Source: Aquabacter sp965279295
Lineage (GTDB): Bacteria; Pseudomonadota; Alphaproteobacteria; Rhizobiales; Xanthobacteraceae
Strand: one strand, 5' to 3'
DNA length: 64,000 nt
NCBI GenBank assembly: GCA_965279295.1
Contig: CBDIHQ010000010.1
Under the pieces are notes generated by a model. It was not told where the DNA came from. It saw nothing but the letters and a program-made list of their open reading frames with translations, and ran no database searches. This document shows, piece after piece, positions 32,957 through 41,223 of this stretch; position 1 is the first letter of the stretch, and each line of letters opens with the position of its first letter. A program made the translations under genes and the position numbers.

Positions 32957-34231
32957 TCAGCCCGCCGCCTTGCCGAACATGACGAGCGCCTGACTGAGTT
33001 CCGGGTGGAGCGCAGCGGCTTCAGTGAGCGTCTGCCCCGCAACCACCGCATCCCATGCCTGCCGGATGCTGGCGACGCCGGCCGCCGGGCCGCCAGGATG
33101 GGCGAGAATGCCGCCGCCCGCCATGAACAGCAGGTCGGCATGGCCGATGGCATCCCAGGTGGGCTGCGCCGTGCCGGCCCATTGGCCGGAGGAGAAGGCT
33201 GGAAGCACCCGGTCGTCCGCCCCATCGGTGAGCGGCGTCACGCAATCACGCGCGGAGGAGACCACCTCCTCATCCTCCTGGGCGAATTTTCCCTGGAGGC
33301 CATGCACATGCATATGGTCCACCCCGGCGAGCCGCCAGAGCACCTGATAGGCCTGGAACGAGATGCCCAGCAGCGGATGGCGCGAGATGGCGCCATAGCC
33401 GTTGCGATGGCCGTGCAGTGCAAGATCGGTGGAGTGGCGCAGGGTCTCGATGGCGGAGAAGCCGCACCAGTTCAGGCTCGCCATGACGCAGGTGCCGCCC
33501 TCGCGCGCGACCAAGTCGGCATGCCGGCGCATGGCGTCGGTTTCGTCAGTGATGTTGAAGGCCACCATCACCCGCTTGCCGGTGCGGTCCTCATGCCGGC
33601 GCACCGCCTCCATCACGGCGGGGATGCGCAGCGCCAGAGGGGCGTGCACCGGATCGGCGCTGATCTCGTCATCCTTGATGAAGTCGAGCCCGGCCGCGCA
33701 GAGGCTGGCGACCAGGGTCGCCGTTTCCTGCGGGCTCAGGCCCACGTTCGGCTTGATGATGGAGCCGACCATCGGCCCGGAGGCGACGCAGGTGAGCCGG
33801 CGGGTGCCTGTTATGCCCTGCGTCGGCAGCGCGAACCGCTTCCGGAACGCCCAGGGCAGCGTGATGGTATCAAGCCGCAGGCCGGTGACTTCGCCCAGAT
33901 CATAGAGATTGCCGGCGACGGTCGCCGCCAGCGTCGCCAGATTGGCGCCGACATTGTCCACCGGAAAGGAAATGGCGATGCGCGCGCGCCGCCACGGTCC
34001 GGCGATGCCCTTCCGTGTCAGCCAAGCGTTGGGCAGGCTGGGCGTCTCGCCCGCCTCCAGCTCCTCGACGATGGTGACGATGGCGCGGGCGCGCGCCCGC
34101 AGATCATCCGTCTCGCCGTGGACGCGGGTGAAGGTGCCGCACGACTGCTCCCCCGCCATCACCTCCGCGACCTTCACGGGATCGAGCGGGGTCTCGATCA
34201 GATAGGTCGCCTCGAACCGCGTGTCGTCCAT
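32957..34231 (-). CDS. RuBisCO-like protein (RLP)
   Basis: The 424-residue protein is homologous to the RuBisCO large subunit. Active-site equivalents are well kept: Lys160 in GSIIKPNVGLSP (spinach Lys175), Lys186-Asp-Asp-Glu in GLDFIKDDE (Lys201 carbamate, Asp203, Glu204), His275-Arg276 (His294), His310 (His327), Lys315 in loop 6 (Lys334), and phosphate-site segments FSSGQWAG and MAGGGILAHPGG. With a DUF1537 kinase next to it, the likely role is decarboxylation or transcarboxylation of a 3-oxo-sugar-acid 4-phosphate, as described for D-apionate pathways, rather than CO2 fixation. A methionine-salvage role is unlikely because no mtn genes are near. It begins 3 bp after the VOC gene. Confidence 0.88.
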   Translation of the reverse strand: MDDTRFEATYLIETPLDPVKVAEVMAGEQSCGTFTRVHGETDDLRARARAIVTIVEELEAGETPSLPNAWLTRKGIAGPWRRARIAISFPVDNVGANLATLAATVAGNLYDLGEVTGLRLDTITLPWAFRKRFALPTQGITGTRRLTCVASGPMVGSIIKPNVGLSPQETATLVASLCAAGLDFIKDDEISADPVHAPLALRIPAVMEAVRRHEDRTGKRVMVAFNITDETDAMRRHADLVAREGGTCVMASLNWCGFSAIETLRHSTDLALHGHRNGYGAISRHPLLGISFQAYQVLWRLAGVDHMHVHGLQGKFAQEDEEVVSSARDCVTPLTDGADDRVLPAFSSGQWAGTAQPTWDAIGHADLLFMAGGGILAHPGGPAAGVASIRQAWDAVVAGQTLTEAAALHPELSQALVMFGKAAG

Positions 34232-34234
34232 GGC

Positions 34235-34774
34235 TCAGAGCTTGCTGAGGTCAGGGAACGGGCGCACCGGGTCGGTGCCGTCCCACGTCTCGGAGGCCTC
34301 GCGGATCAGGCGGAACATCTCGCCCTTGGGTCCGGCGACTTCAGAGAGTTCAATCACGGTGCCGGGGTGGTAATGGGTATCGAAATAGACGAAGCGCCCG
34401 CGCTCGCCCACCTCGCCGCTCATCACCGGCTTGAAGCCCTGGGCAGTGAGGCGTTCCAGGTCTGCGTCATAAGTATCGGTCCAATAGGCGACGTGCTGAA
34501 GCCCGCTGTGCCCGGCCTGCGTAAAATCGCGATACATCGAGGGCACGTCGTTGCGGCACTGGATCAGTTCCACCTGCAACGGCCCGGAATTGGCGAGCGC
34601 CACGGAATTGTGCGGCTCGTAGGCCTCGCCCTTGTAGCGGTAGTTCTTGATGGGGACCTTGGGATTATAGAAGAACGGCCCCACGCCGAGGACGCGGCTC
34701 CAATAATCCATCGCGGCCTCAATGTCGGGAACGACATAGCCGGCCTGACGGATCTGGCCAAAGAAGCGGCTCAT
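34235..34774 (-). CDS. VOC-family (glyoxalase-like) protein
   Basis: This 179-residue vicinal-oxygen-chelate protein has two beta-alpha-beta-beta-beta modules: IRQAGYVVPDIEAAMDYWSR at the start, then GLQHVAYWTDTYDADLERL and FVYFDTHYHPGTVIELSEV. Candidate metal ligands are His93 of LQHVAY and the Glu of VIELSE. VOC enzymes include isomerases, epimerases, lyases and dioxygenases. Inside the sugar-acid operon an isomerase or decarboxylase step is plausible. It starts 30 bp after the TRAP permease gene and ends 3 bp before the RuBisCO-like gene. Confidence 0.78.
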   Translation of the reverse strand: MSRFFGQIRQAGYVVPDIEAAMDYWSRVLGVGPFFYNPKVPIKNYRYKGEAYEPHNSVALANSGPLQVELIQCRNDVPSMYRDFTQAGHSGLQHVAYWTDTYDADLERLTAQGFKPVMSGEVGERGRFVYFDTHYHPGTVIELSEVAGPKGEMFRLIREASETWDGTDPVRPFPDLSKL

Positions 34775-34804
34775 GCGCGGGTGCCTTTTGCTTGAAGACC
34801 GGGG

Positions 34805-36688
34805 TCAGTTTCGAAGGAAGCCGGTGGAGATCCACGGCACGGCGGCGACCACGACGAGGCCCACCAGAAGCGCCAGCATGTAGCCCCAGATGTACTTCAT
34901 GCCCTCGTCGGGATGGACCTTGGAGATGGCGCAGGCGCCGTAATAGCCAACGCCGAAGGGCGGGGCGAAAAGCCCGATGCCCATGGCGAATATGACCACC
35001 ATCGCGTAGTGCACCTCGTGCACGCCGGCCTGCTTGGCGATGGGAAACAGCAGCGGCCCGAACAGCACGATCGCCGGAATGCCCTCAAGCACGCTGCCGA
35101 GGATGACGAAGGCGACAATGGAGATCGCCAGGAAGCCCCAGGAGCCGCCAGGAATGCGCGACATCATCGTCGCCAGATCCTGCGAGAAGCCCGACTGGGT
35201 GAGGCCCCAGGCCATGGCGGTGGCGCAGCCGACGATGAAGATGATCGCGCCGGTAAGGGAAGCGGTGTCCTTCAGCATCACCGGCAGGCGGCGCCAGTCG
35301 AACTGCCGGTACAGCAGCAGCCCGGCCAGCACCGAATAGGCGATGCCGATGGTGGAGACCTCGGTGGCGGTCGCGACCCCTTCCACGACTGCCGCGCGGA
35401 TCACGAATGGCAAAGCGATGGCGGGCGCGGCGATCAGCGCCAGCTTGGCGATCTCGCGCTTGGAATAGCGCATCACCTTGCTCAGGTCCTCGTCCCGGCA
35501 GCGCCACCAGATGACAAAGCAGAGCGCGATGCCAAGCGCCACCGCCGGCAGCATGCCGCCGGTGAACAGAGCGGCGATGGATACGCCCGTAACCGAGCCG
35601 ATGGTGATGAGAACGATGGACGGGGGGATGGTCTCAGTCTGCGCGCCGGTGGCAGAGAGCAGCGCCACCAGATCGCCCGGCTTGGCGCCACGCTTCTGCA
35701 TTTCCGGGAACAGGACGGGGGCGATCGCCGCCATATCCGCAATCTTCGAGCCGGAGATGCCGGAGACCAGATACATGGCCCCCACCAGCACGTAGGAGAG
35801 GCCGCCGCGGACATGGCCGAGCAGGCTGGCGAGGAACTGGATCATGGCGCGCGCCATGCCCGTCATTTCGATCAGCGCGCCGAGGAAGATGAACAGCGGG
35901 ACCGCGAGCAACACCAGATGGCTCATGCCCTCATCTAACCGCCCCACCATCACCAGCATGGGCGTCGAGGTGGTGAGCGAGAGATAGCCGAAGGTGGCAA
36001 TCGCAAAGGAAAACGCGATCGGCACGCCGGCGAACACGTTCAGCGCGACGATGCCGACGAAGAAGATCACCAGGTTCGCCTTGCCGAGCGGCTTCAGCAC
36101 TGGCCCGAGCAGCCAGAGTACGAGCACCAGCGCGGCGGTGATGGCGATGGCCAGCAGAACCGGCTTCCAGGCCCCGAAGCGCAGCAGGCGGAAGAATGCC
36201 GCCAACACCATCAGGCACATGCCCACGGGCAGCGCCGCCGCCCGCCAGCTATTGGTGATCTCAAGCGCCGGAGTAACTATGAAGCTTTCCTCCTCCGCGT
36301 ATTCGATCGCGTGGGGGATCAGCAGCAACAGGAAAGCGATGGAGGCGGTGATCGCGAGGGCTTCCAGCAGCGCCTGGGCATCTGGCCCGACGCGGTTGAC
36401 GAGGCCGGTCATGCGCATGTGCGCGCCGCGCCGGAAGGCGACGACAGCACCCAGCATGGACAGCCACAGGAACAGGATGCCCGCCAGTTCATCCGACCAC
36501 ACCAAAGGAGCATGGAAGACGTAGCGTGCCACCACGCCGGCCGCGAGAATGAATATCTCCACGACAACCAGAGCCGCCGCCACGTTCTCGACGATGCCGC
36601 CAATGACGGCATCGAGAATGTTCGCGATGCGGGCTACTCCGGTCGCCGGAACGGCCGCCTGGGCGGGAGTTGCGGCGTGGCCGTCCAT
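34805..36688 (-). CDS. TRAP transporter fused permease (DctQM)
   Basis: The protein has 627 residues from ATG 36688, which has a GAGGA site upstream. The N-terminal 170 residues are DctQ-like with four helices (WSDELAGILFLWLSMLGAVV). The remainder is a DctM domain with about 12 helices (AIAPVLFPEMQKRGAKPGDL, TETIPPSIVLITIGSV, and FGVGYYGACAISKVHPDEGM near the end). TRAP systems import carboxylates and sugar acids using ion gradients. The periplasmic binding protein is encoded 34 bp upstream. It supplies the substrate for the kinase and RuBisCO-like enzyme. Confidence 0.9.
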   Translation of the reverse strand: MDGHAATPAQAAVPATGVARIANILDAVIGGIVENVAAALVVVEIFILAAGVVARYVFHAPLVWSDELAGILFLWLSMLGAVVAFRRGAHMRMTGLVNRVGPDAQALLEALAITASIAFLLLLIPHAIEYAEEESFIVTPALEITNSWRAAALPVGMCLMVLAAFFRLLRFGAWKPVLLAIAITAALVLVLWLLGPVLKPLGKANLVIFFVGIVALNVFAGVPIAFSFAIATFGYLSLTTSTPMLVMVGRLDEGMSHLVLLAVPLFIFLGALIEMTGMARAMIQFLASLLGHVRGGLSYVLVGAMYLVSGISGSKIADMAAIAPVLFPEMQKRGAKPGDLVALLSATGAQTETIPPSIVLITIGSVTGVSIAALFTGGMLPAVALGIALCFVIWWRCRDEDLSKVMRYSKREIAKLALIAAPAIALPFVIRAAVVEGVATATEVSTIGIAYSVLAGLLLYRQFDWRRLPVMLKDTASLTGAIIFIVGCATAMAWGLTQSGFSQDLATMMSRIPGGSWGFLAISIVAFVILGSVLEGIPAIVLFGPLLFPIAKQAGVHEVHYAMVVIFAMGIGLFAPPFGVGYYGACAISKVHPDEGMKYIWGYMLALLVGLVVVAAVPWISTGFLRN

Positions 36689-36722
36689 GATCAGTTTCCT
36701 CACTGCTAGTTTATGGGGCGGC

Positions 36723-37739
36723 TCACGCGAGCTTGCCGACCGCACCTTCTAGCAGGCTCCACGCTTCCGTGCCGAACCGCTCCTGCCACTCCTTGTAAAA
36801 TCCGCTGTCGCGGAGCTTGGCGCGGAACGTGTCGGGGTTGGTCTTGTTGAAAGCCAGCCCCTTAGACTGCAGATCGGTCTGGACCGTGGCGTTCAGGGTC
36901 TTGATGTCTTCGCGCTGCTTCACGCCGGCCTCGTTGATGGCGTCTGCGACGATCTTCTGGAGGTCGGGCGGCAGGCCACGCCACGCGCGGCCATTGGCGA
37001 TGAACCAGAAGCCGTCCCAGATGTGGTTGGAAATGGCGCAGTTCTTCTGCACCTCATAGAGCTTGGCCACCTGGATGATCGGCAGCGGGTTCTCCTGCGC
37101 ATCCACCACCTTGGTCTGGAGCGCGGTGTAGACTTCGCTGAACTGCAGGCTGGTGGGCGCCGCGTCCAGCGCCTTGAACATTGAGATCGAGAGCGGGCTC
37201 ACCGGCACGCGAATCTTCAGGCCGGCCATGTCCTTGGCGGTCTCGATCGGCTTGCCACTGGTGGTCATCTGGCGGAAGCCGTTGTCCCACATCTTCTCGA
37301 AGGCGTAGAGGTTCACCTTGGAGATCGCCTCGCGCACATGGGCGCCGACCTTGCCGTCCATCGCCTTCCACACCTGATCATAGTCCGAGAAGGCGAACCC
37401 GACGGCATTGATCGCCGCCACCGGCACCAGCGTCGCGATGACGAGGGCGGAGGGCGTGAAGAAGGTGATGCCGCCGTTGCGCACCTGGCTCAGCATGTCG
37501 GTGTCGCCGCCAAGCTGGTTGTTCGGGAAGATCTTGATGTCGACGCGCCCATTGGTCTCCGCCCGGATGCGATCGGCGGCTTCCAGGGAGCGGACGTTGA
37601 GCGGATGGCTGAGCGGCAGGTTGTTGCCGTACTTCAGCTCGAATTCGGCAGCGCGGGCCACATAGGGCATGCCGAGCACGGTCACGGCGGGCGCGGCGGC
37701 AAACAGGCGCAGCGCGGTGCGGCGTGTCAGGTCCGTCAT
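36723..37739 (-). CDS. dctP: TRAP transporter substrate-binding protein DctP
   Basis: The protein has 338 residues from ATG 37739, with GGGAGG 4-5 nt upstream. The N-terminus TRRTALRLFAAAPAVTVL has a twin-arginine-like pair and a signal ending ARAAE. The DctP fold follows: LKYGNNLPLSHPLNVRSLEA, GLKIRVPVSPLSISMFKAL with the Arg that binds substrate carboxylate, and the AQENPLPIIQVAKLYEVQK region. The frame is open far upstream, but that part is antisense to the LacI gene. It is the first gene of the TRAP, VOC, RLP, kinase operon. Confidence 0.9.
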   Translation of the reverse strand: MTDLTRRTALRLFAAAPAVTVLGMPYVARAAEFELKYGNNLPLSHPLNVRSLEAADRIRAETNGRVDIKIFPNNQLGGDTDMLSQVRNGGITFFTPSALVIATLVPVAAINAVGFAFSDYDQVWKAMDGKVGAHVREAISKVNLYAFEKMWDNGFRQMTTSGKPIETAKDMAGLKIRVPVSPLSISMFKALDAAPTSLQFSEVYTALQTKVVDAQENPLPIIQVAKLYEVQKNCAISNHIWDGFWFIANGRAWRGLPPDLQKIVADAINEAGVKQREDIKTLNATVQTDLQSKGLAFNKTNPDTFRAKLRDSGFYKEWQERFGTEAWSLLEGAVGKLA

Positions 37740-37810
37740 TTTTACCTCCCAGGGATGCGTTTTTTCTTGAGGAAAAGATAGAAACTCGTGATGAGGTCGG
37801 TCAAACTCAT

Positions 37811-37830
37811 TTTTTGATGGTTTTTGATGG
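37811..37830. repeat. Tandem 10-bp repeat at the lacI start
   Basis: TTTTTGATGG occurs twice in tandem. The second copy contains the ATG of the LacI-family gene, and no Shine-Dalgarno precedes it. The repeat lies in the 87-bp divergent region between dctP and the regulator and could affect autoregulation or translation start. Confidence 0.5.
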
Positions 37831-38906
37831 AATTTGAGACAGTGCTCAAGCGCGACATCGAGACTGAACACCTGCCGCAGCGCCGGCAGATCGCGACCAT
37901 CGCGGATGTCGCGCATCTCTCCGGCGTCTCCACGGCGACCGTCGACCGGGTGCTGAACCAGCGGCCCGGTGTGCGCGCGGTCACGGTGCAGCGGGTGCTG
38001 AAGGCGGCGGGCGAACTCGGCTATGTCGTCGATGCCGGCGTACCCTCGGGGGCGCTCAAGCCGATGCGGCTGGTGTTCCTTCTGCCGGCCGGCACCAACC
38101 AGTTTCTCAGCATGCTCGGGCGTCACATTGGCGGTGCACAGAGCCAACTCGCCTCGTTCAACATGCGCGCCTGCGTGGACTTCATTGAGAGCTTCAAGCC
38201 GGAACTCCTCGCGCAGGCACTGCGCAAGGCGGGCCGCGATGCCGACGGCGTGGTGTTCATGGCGCTGGAGCATCCGACCGTGCGCGATGCGGTGGACTGG
38301 CTGTGGGAGCGCGGCGTGCCGGCGGTGACGCTGATCTCCGATCTCGCCAACACCCGCCGCGTCGCCTATGTCGGCCTCGACAATCGCTCGGCGGGGCGCA
38401 CGGCGGGCTATCTGATCGCGCGCTTCATCGGCCCGCGCCCCGCCAAGGTGGCGATGATCGCCGGCAGCCTCAGCTACCGCGCCCATGAGGAGCGCGAGAT
38501 GGGGTTCCTGCGCCTGTTTCAGGAACAGTTTCCCGCCATCGAGGTGGTGGGCCTGCGCGAGGGCCACGACGAGGGCGCGCGCAACTACCGCCAGACCAAG
38601 ACCCTGCTGGCGCAGCACCCCGACCTCTCCGGCATCTACAATATCGGCGGCGGCCCGGAGGGCATTGCCCGCGCGCTGAAGGAAGCGGGGCGCCAGCATG
38701 ACATCGTGCTCGTCGGCCACGGCCTGACGCCCGACACCCGCGCCCTCCTGATCGACGGGGCGATGGATGCGGTGCTCAACCAGAACCCGCAGGGCGCGCT
38801 GATGGATTGCGTCTCCATCTTTGCCAACCTGCGTGCTGGCCGCCCGGCGCTGGACGGCATCACCCATCCGAGCACCGAGATCATCCTGCGCGAGAACCTG
38901 CCCTGA
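37827..38906 (+). CDS. LacI-family transcriptional regulator
   Basis: The protein has 359 residues from ATG 37827 (a TTG one codon earlier is possible). The LacI HTH is at about 23-45 (IATIADVAHLSGVSTATVDR, then VLNQRPGVRAVTVQRVL). The C-terminus is a periplasmic-binding-like sensor (RLVFLLPAGTNQFLSMLGRH, YVGLDNRSAGRTAGYLIARF, SGIYNIGGGPEGIARALKEA) of the type that binds sugars. It is divergent from dctP and is the probable repressor of the sugar-acid operon. The divergent region holds a tandem repeat but no clear palindromic operator. Confidence 0.88.
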   Translation: MEFETVLKRDIETEHLPQRRQIATIADVAHLSGVSTATVDRVLNQRPGVRAVTVQRVLKAAGELGYVVDAGVPSGALKPMRLVFLLPAGTNQFLSMLGRHIGGAQSQLASFNMRACVDFIESFKPELLAQALRKAGRDADGVVFMALEHPTVRDAVDWLWERGVPAVTLISDLANTRRVAYVGLDNRSAGRTAGYLIARFIGPRPAKVAMIAGSLSYRAHEEREMGFLRLFQEQFPAIEVVGLREGHDEGARNYRQTKTLLAQHPDLSGIYNIGGGPEGIARALKEAGRQHDIVLVGHGLTPDTRALLIDGAMDAVLNQNPQGALMDCVSIFANLRAGRPALDGITHPSTEIILRENLP

Positions 38907-38921
38907 GACCGGCCCCGCCGG

Positions 38922-40154
38922 TTAGGCGGTGCGCAGCGGATGCTTCGACAAGGCCTTCTCGTCGATGCCGAACTTGTCGACGAGCCAGTCGATCATCAGT
39001 TCCTGGCCGAGCGTCGGATTGTCGTGCTGGCAATGCTCGGCTCCGGTCATATCCGCTTCCACGAACATCTGGGTGACGTCGACGCCGGCCGCCTTGGCAT
39101 AGGCGTAGCCCTGCCGCGCGGCCTCGACGCCCAACACGTCATGGCCACCGTGGAGGATCAGATAGGGGCACTTCATGTTCTCGAACACGCCGCGCATGTC
39201 GAAGTCTTTGCACTTTTCCGCCACGCCCTTCATGGAATCCGCGCCGAACACCCATTTCATGTGCCCGGCGAGACCATGGTCTTCGCCGCGGTCCTTGAAA
39301 CGCTCATAGAGGCTGAGCATGCCGCCATGGGAGATCGCAGCCGCAAGGCGCGGTTCCATGGCGCCGGCGCGGGCGGCGTAATAGCCGCCGAGCGAGGACC
39401 CTGAGACGGCGATGCGGCTCATGTCCACGTCATCGCGGGTTGCCAGCCAGTCGATGCATTTGCCGACCGGCACCTCGTAGTCGAAGCGGTTCGGCAGATT
39501 GTGCCGGCGGATCGTTGCCCCCTGCCCTGGCCCGTCCATCAGCAGCACGGAGATGCCGCGCTGGAGCGCGCCGCGCCCGGTCATGAACCAGAGTTCGTCC
39601 TTGTAGGAATCCAGCCCGCCGAAGGAAATCAGGACCGGCTGCTTGCCGGTGTCGTAGGGCGCGCGGAAGAAGTAGCCGTACATCGGCTTGCCCTCTTCCT
39701 CATAGGGCACCTCAACGAACTCCCCCTTGGGGACGGTGTATTCCATGAACCGCCGCGTGGAGAGTTCCGCTTGCTCGAAGGTCGGCATGCGGCGTGGGTC
39801 GTCCGCCTCCAGCCAGAATTCGGCGGAGCGATACATATCGGCGGCGCGCAGGTAGCAGTTCATGGCGGTCTGGATGTGGCCCTTGGCCTCCTCGGCCTCG
39901 CCACGCCGGAAATTGTTGCTGGCCACCACCATCCATTCGTCGTGCCAGCTATCATAGTCGCCGGGGATCATGCGGCTGGCGGCAAGGAAGGATTCCGAGA
40001 CAGTTCCGCCGCCCTCCTGCGTCTCCCCGAGCGCGCGGCGATACTGGTAGGATGGCCAGGGGAATTGCGGCCAGTGGTGCCAGCCATAGGGCTCGTAATG
40101 GGGCGTGGTGTCAGTGACGACGGCATCGATCAGCTTGGCTTCGGTGTCGGCCAT
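38922..40154 (-). CDS. Alpha/beta hydrolase, 2,6-dihydropseudooxynicotine hydrolase-like (copy A)
   Basis: The protein has 410 residues from ATG 40154 (AAGGAG 8 nt upstream). An N-terminal helical cap of about 165 residues (GETQEGGGTVSESFLAASRM) precedes an alpha/beta-hydrolase core with elbow GSSLGG (Ser254), HGGHDVLG (Asp) and AEHCQHDN (His). The domain plan is that of 2,6-dihydropseudooxynicotine hydrolase and related C-C bond or polyketide hydrolases. A close paralog lies at 44371-45597 (well over half of residues shared by eye). It is the last gene of a cluster with a NitT/TauT importer and a BtrH-like protein. The substrate is unknown. Confidence 0.85.
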   Translation of the reverse strand: MADTEAKLIDAVVTDTTPHYEPYGWHHWPQFPWPSYQYRRALGETQEGGGTVSESFLAASRMIPGDYDSWHDEWMVVASNNFRRGEAEEAKGHIQTAMNCYLRAADMYRSAEFWLEADDPRRMPTFEQAELSTRRFMEYTVPKGEFVEVPYEEEGKPMYGYFFRAPYDTGKQPVLISFGGLDSYKDELWFMTGRGALQRGISVLLMDGPGQGATIRRHNLPNRFDYEVPVGKCIDWLATRDDVDMSRIAVSGSSLGGYYAARAGAMEPRLAAAISHGGMLSLYERFKDRGEDHGLAGHMKWVFGADSMKGVAEKCKDFDMRGVFENMKCPYLILHGGHDVLGVEAARQGYAYAKAAGVDVTQMFVEADMTGAEHCQHDNPTLGQELMIDWLVDKFGIDEKALSKHPLRTA

Positions 40155-40228
40155 GGGAGGCTCCTTCAAGGCAAGCACGGGGCGAGGCCGGCGGATGCCA
40201 GCTTCGACTTCGGGGAATACAGCGGGCT

Positions 40229-40347
40229 CCCTCTCCCGCTTGCGGGGGAGGGTTGGGGAGGGGGCCAGCGCCCATGACGACAAGCATGGCACCCGGCTTT
40301 TGCTCACTCTTCCCCCTCCCTAGCCCTCCCCCGCGAACGGGAGAGGG
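40229..40347. repeat. 36-bp imperfect inverted repeat element between hydrolase A and ABC permease
   Basis: The left arm 40229-40264 (starting CCCTCTCCCGCTTGCGGGGG) and right arm 40312-40347 (ending CCCGCGAACGGGAGAGGG) are reverse complements with four mismatches in 36, separated by 47 bp. Each arm also contains its own small hairpin. The layout is like REP/BIME-type intergenic elements of high-GC proteobacteria. It may stabilise or end the upstream ABC transcript. Confidence 0.75.
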
Positions 40348-40379
40348 GAAGCCGTTACAGGCGGGAGAGGGAATTCGCG

Positions 40380-41222
40380 TCAGCTTGTCTTCATGCCCCA
40401 GCGTTCGACGGTCTTTCTCTCGACCCAGTCGAAGAACCAGTTTTCGGAGACCCAGCCGATCATGGCGATGGTGATCATCCCGCAGATCATGATGTCGGGC
40501 CGAAGCTGCCAGCGGGCGTCGTCGATCAGGAAGCCGAGACCGGTGATCGAGGAGATCATTTCCGCACCCACGATCACACGCCAGCCGACGCCATAGGTGA
40601 GGCGCATGCCGGTGATGATATAGGGAAGCGAACCAGGAATCAGGATGCGCCAAGTATAGAGGCTGCGCGAGGCGAGATAGACCTTGGCGACTTCCGTATA
40701 TTGCCCCGACAGGGTCTGCACCCCGGTCATGGTGTTGAACATGATCGACCAGATGCCGGAGAAGAAGATCACGAACACCGTCGAGGTAAAGCCGATGCCG
40801 AACCACAGGATCGCCAGCGGAATCCAGGCGATGCCGGGGATCGGGTAGAGCAACCTGCACAAGGGCAGGAAGGCTGCGCGCACGGTCGGCGAGGCACCCA
40901 TGACGAGACCGGCGGGAATTCCCACCAGGGCGGCAAGCGCGACGCCGCTCATCTGCCGCCCGACGCTCGCGGCGGTGTTCTTCAGCAGAACGCCGTTGAG
41001 GCCGAGTTCGTAGAAGGCAGTAACCACCTGCCAGGGCGAGGGAAAGGCCCATTTCGGCATCAGCGCGAGCATGTAGACCACCTGCCAGATCAGCAGGAAA
41101 GCGATGATGGTGCTGGTGCCCAGAAGCCGGTCGCGGCCCGGCAGGAAGGATCGGAATGTGCGGCTCGTGGCGGCCTTGGCGGGCGCCGCGATCACGGATT
41201 TCGAGGACGACATCATGGCCAT
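40380..41222 (-). CDS. ABC transporter permease, NitT/TauT family
   Basis: The 280-residue protein has about six membrane helices and the SsuC/TauC-like layout: GRQMSGVALAALVGIPAGLV, YPIPGIAWIPLAILWFGIG and the EAA loop EVAKVYLASRSLYTWRILIP. The C-terminus GWVSENWFFDWVERKTVERW is typical. It starts 1 bp after the ATPase stop. The system imports an organic anion, aromatic compound or sulfonate-like substrate. The associated hydrolases suggest the imported compound has a cleavable C-C or ester bond. Confidence 0.88.
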   Translation of the reverse strand: MAMMSSSKSVIAAPAKAATSRTFRSFLPGRDRLLGTSTIIAFLLIWQVVYMLALMPKWAFPSPWQVVTAFYELGLNGVLLKNTAASVGRQMSGVALAALVGIPAGLVMGASPTVRAAFLPLCRLLYPIPGIAWIPLAILWFGIGFTSTVFVIFFSGIWSIMFNTMTGVQTLSGQYTEVAKVYLASRSLYTWRILIPGSLPYIITGMRLTYGVGWRVIVGAEMISSITGLGFLIDDARWQLRPDIMICGMITIAMIGWVSENWFFDWVERKTVERWGMKTS

Positions 41223-41223
41223 C

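Noticed and set aside
32957..34231. RuBisCO-like gene as a true CO2-fixing RuBisCO
   Set aside because: No small subunit, phosphoribulokinase or other Calvin-cycle gene is near. The loop-6 and His294 regions differ from form I-III enzymes, and the operon is a sugar-acid import and kinase operon.
32774..34795. A 673-codon + strand frame
   Set aside because: It is antisense to the DUF1537 kinase, RuBisCO-like and VOC genes, whose motifs are clear. The translation shows no domain.
37740..38867. N-terminal 376-codon extension of the DctP frame
   Set aside because: It is antisense to the LacI regulator. DctP has its own ribosome-binding site and signal peptide at 37739.
40229..40347. GC-rich repeat considered as a CRISPR fragment or rho-independent terminator
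   Set aside because: There are only two inverted arms, no direct repeats with spacers, and no T-run.
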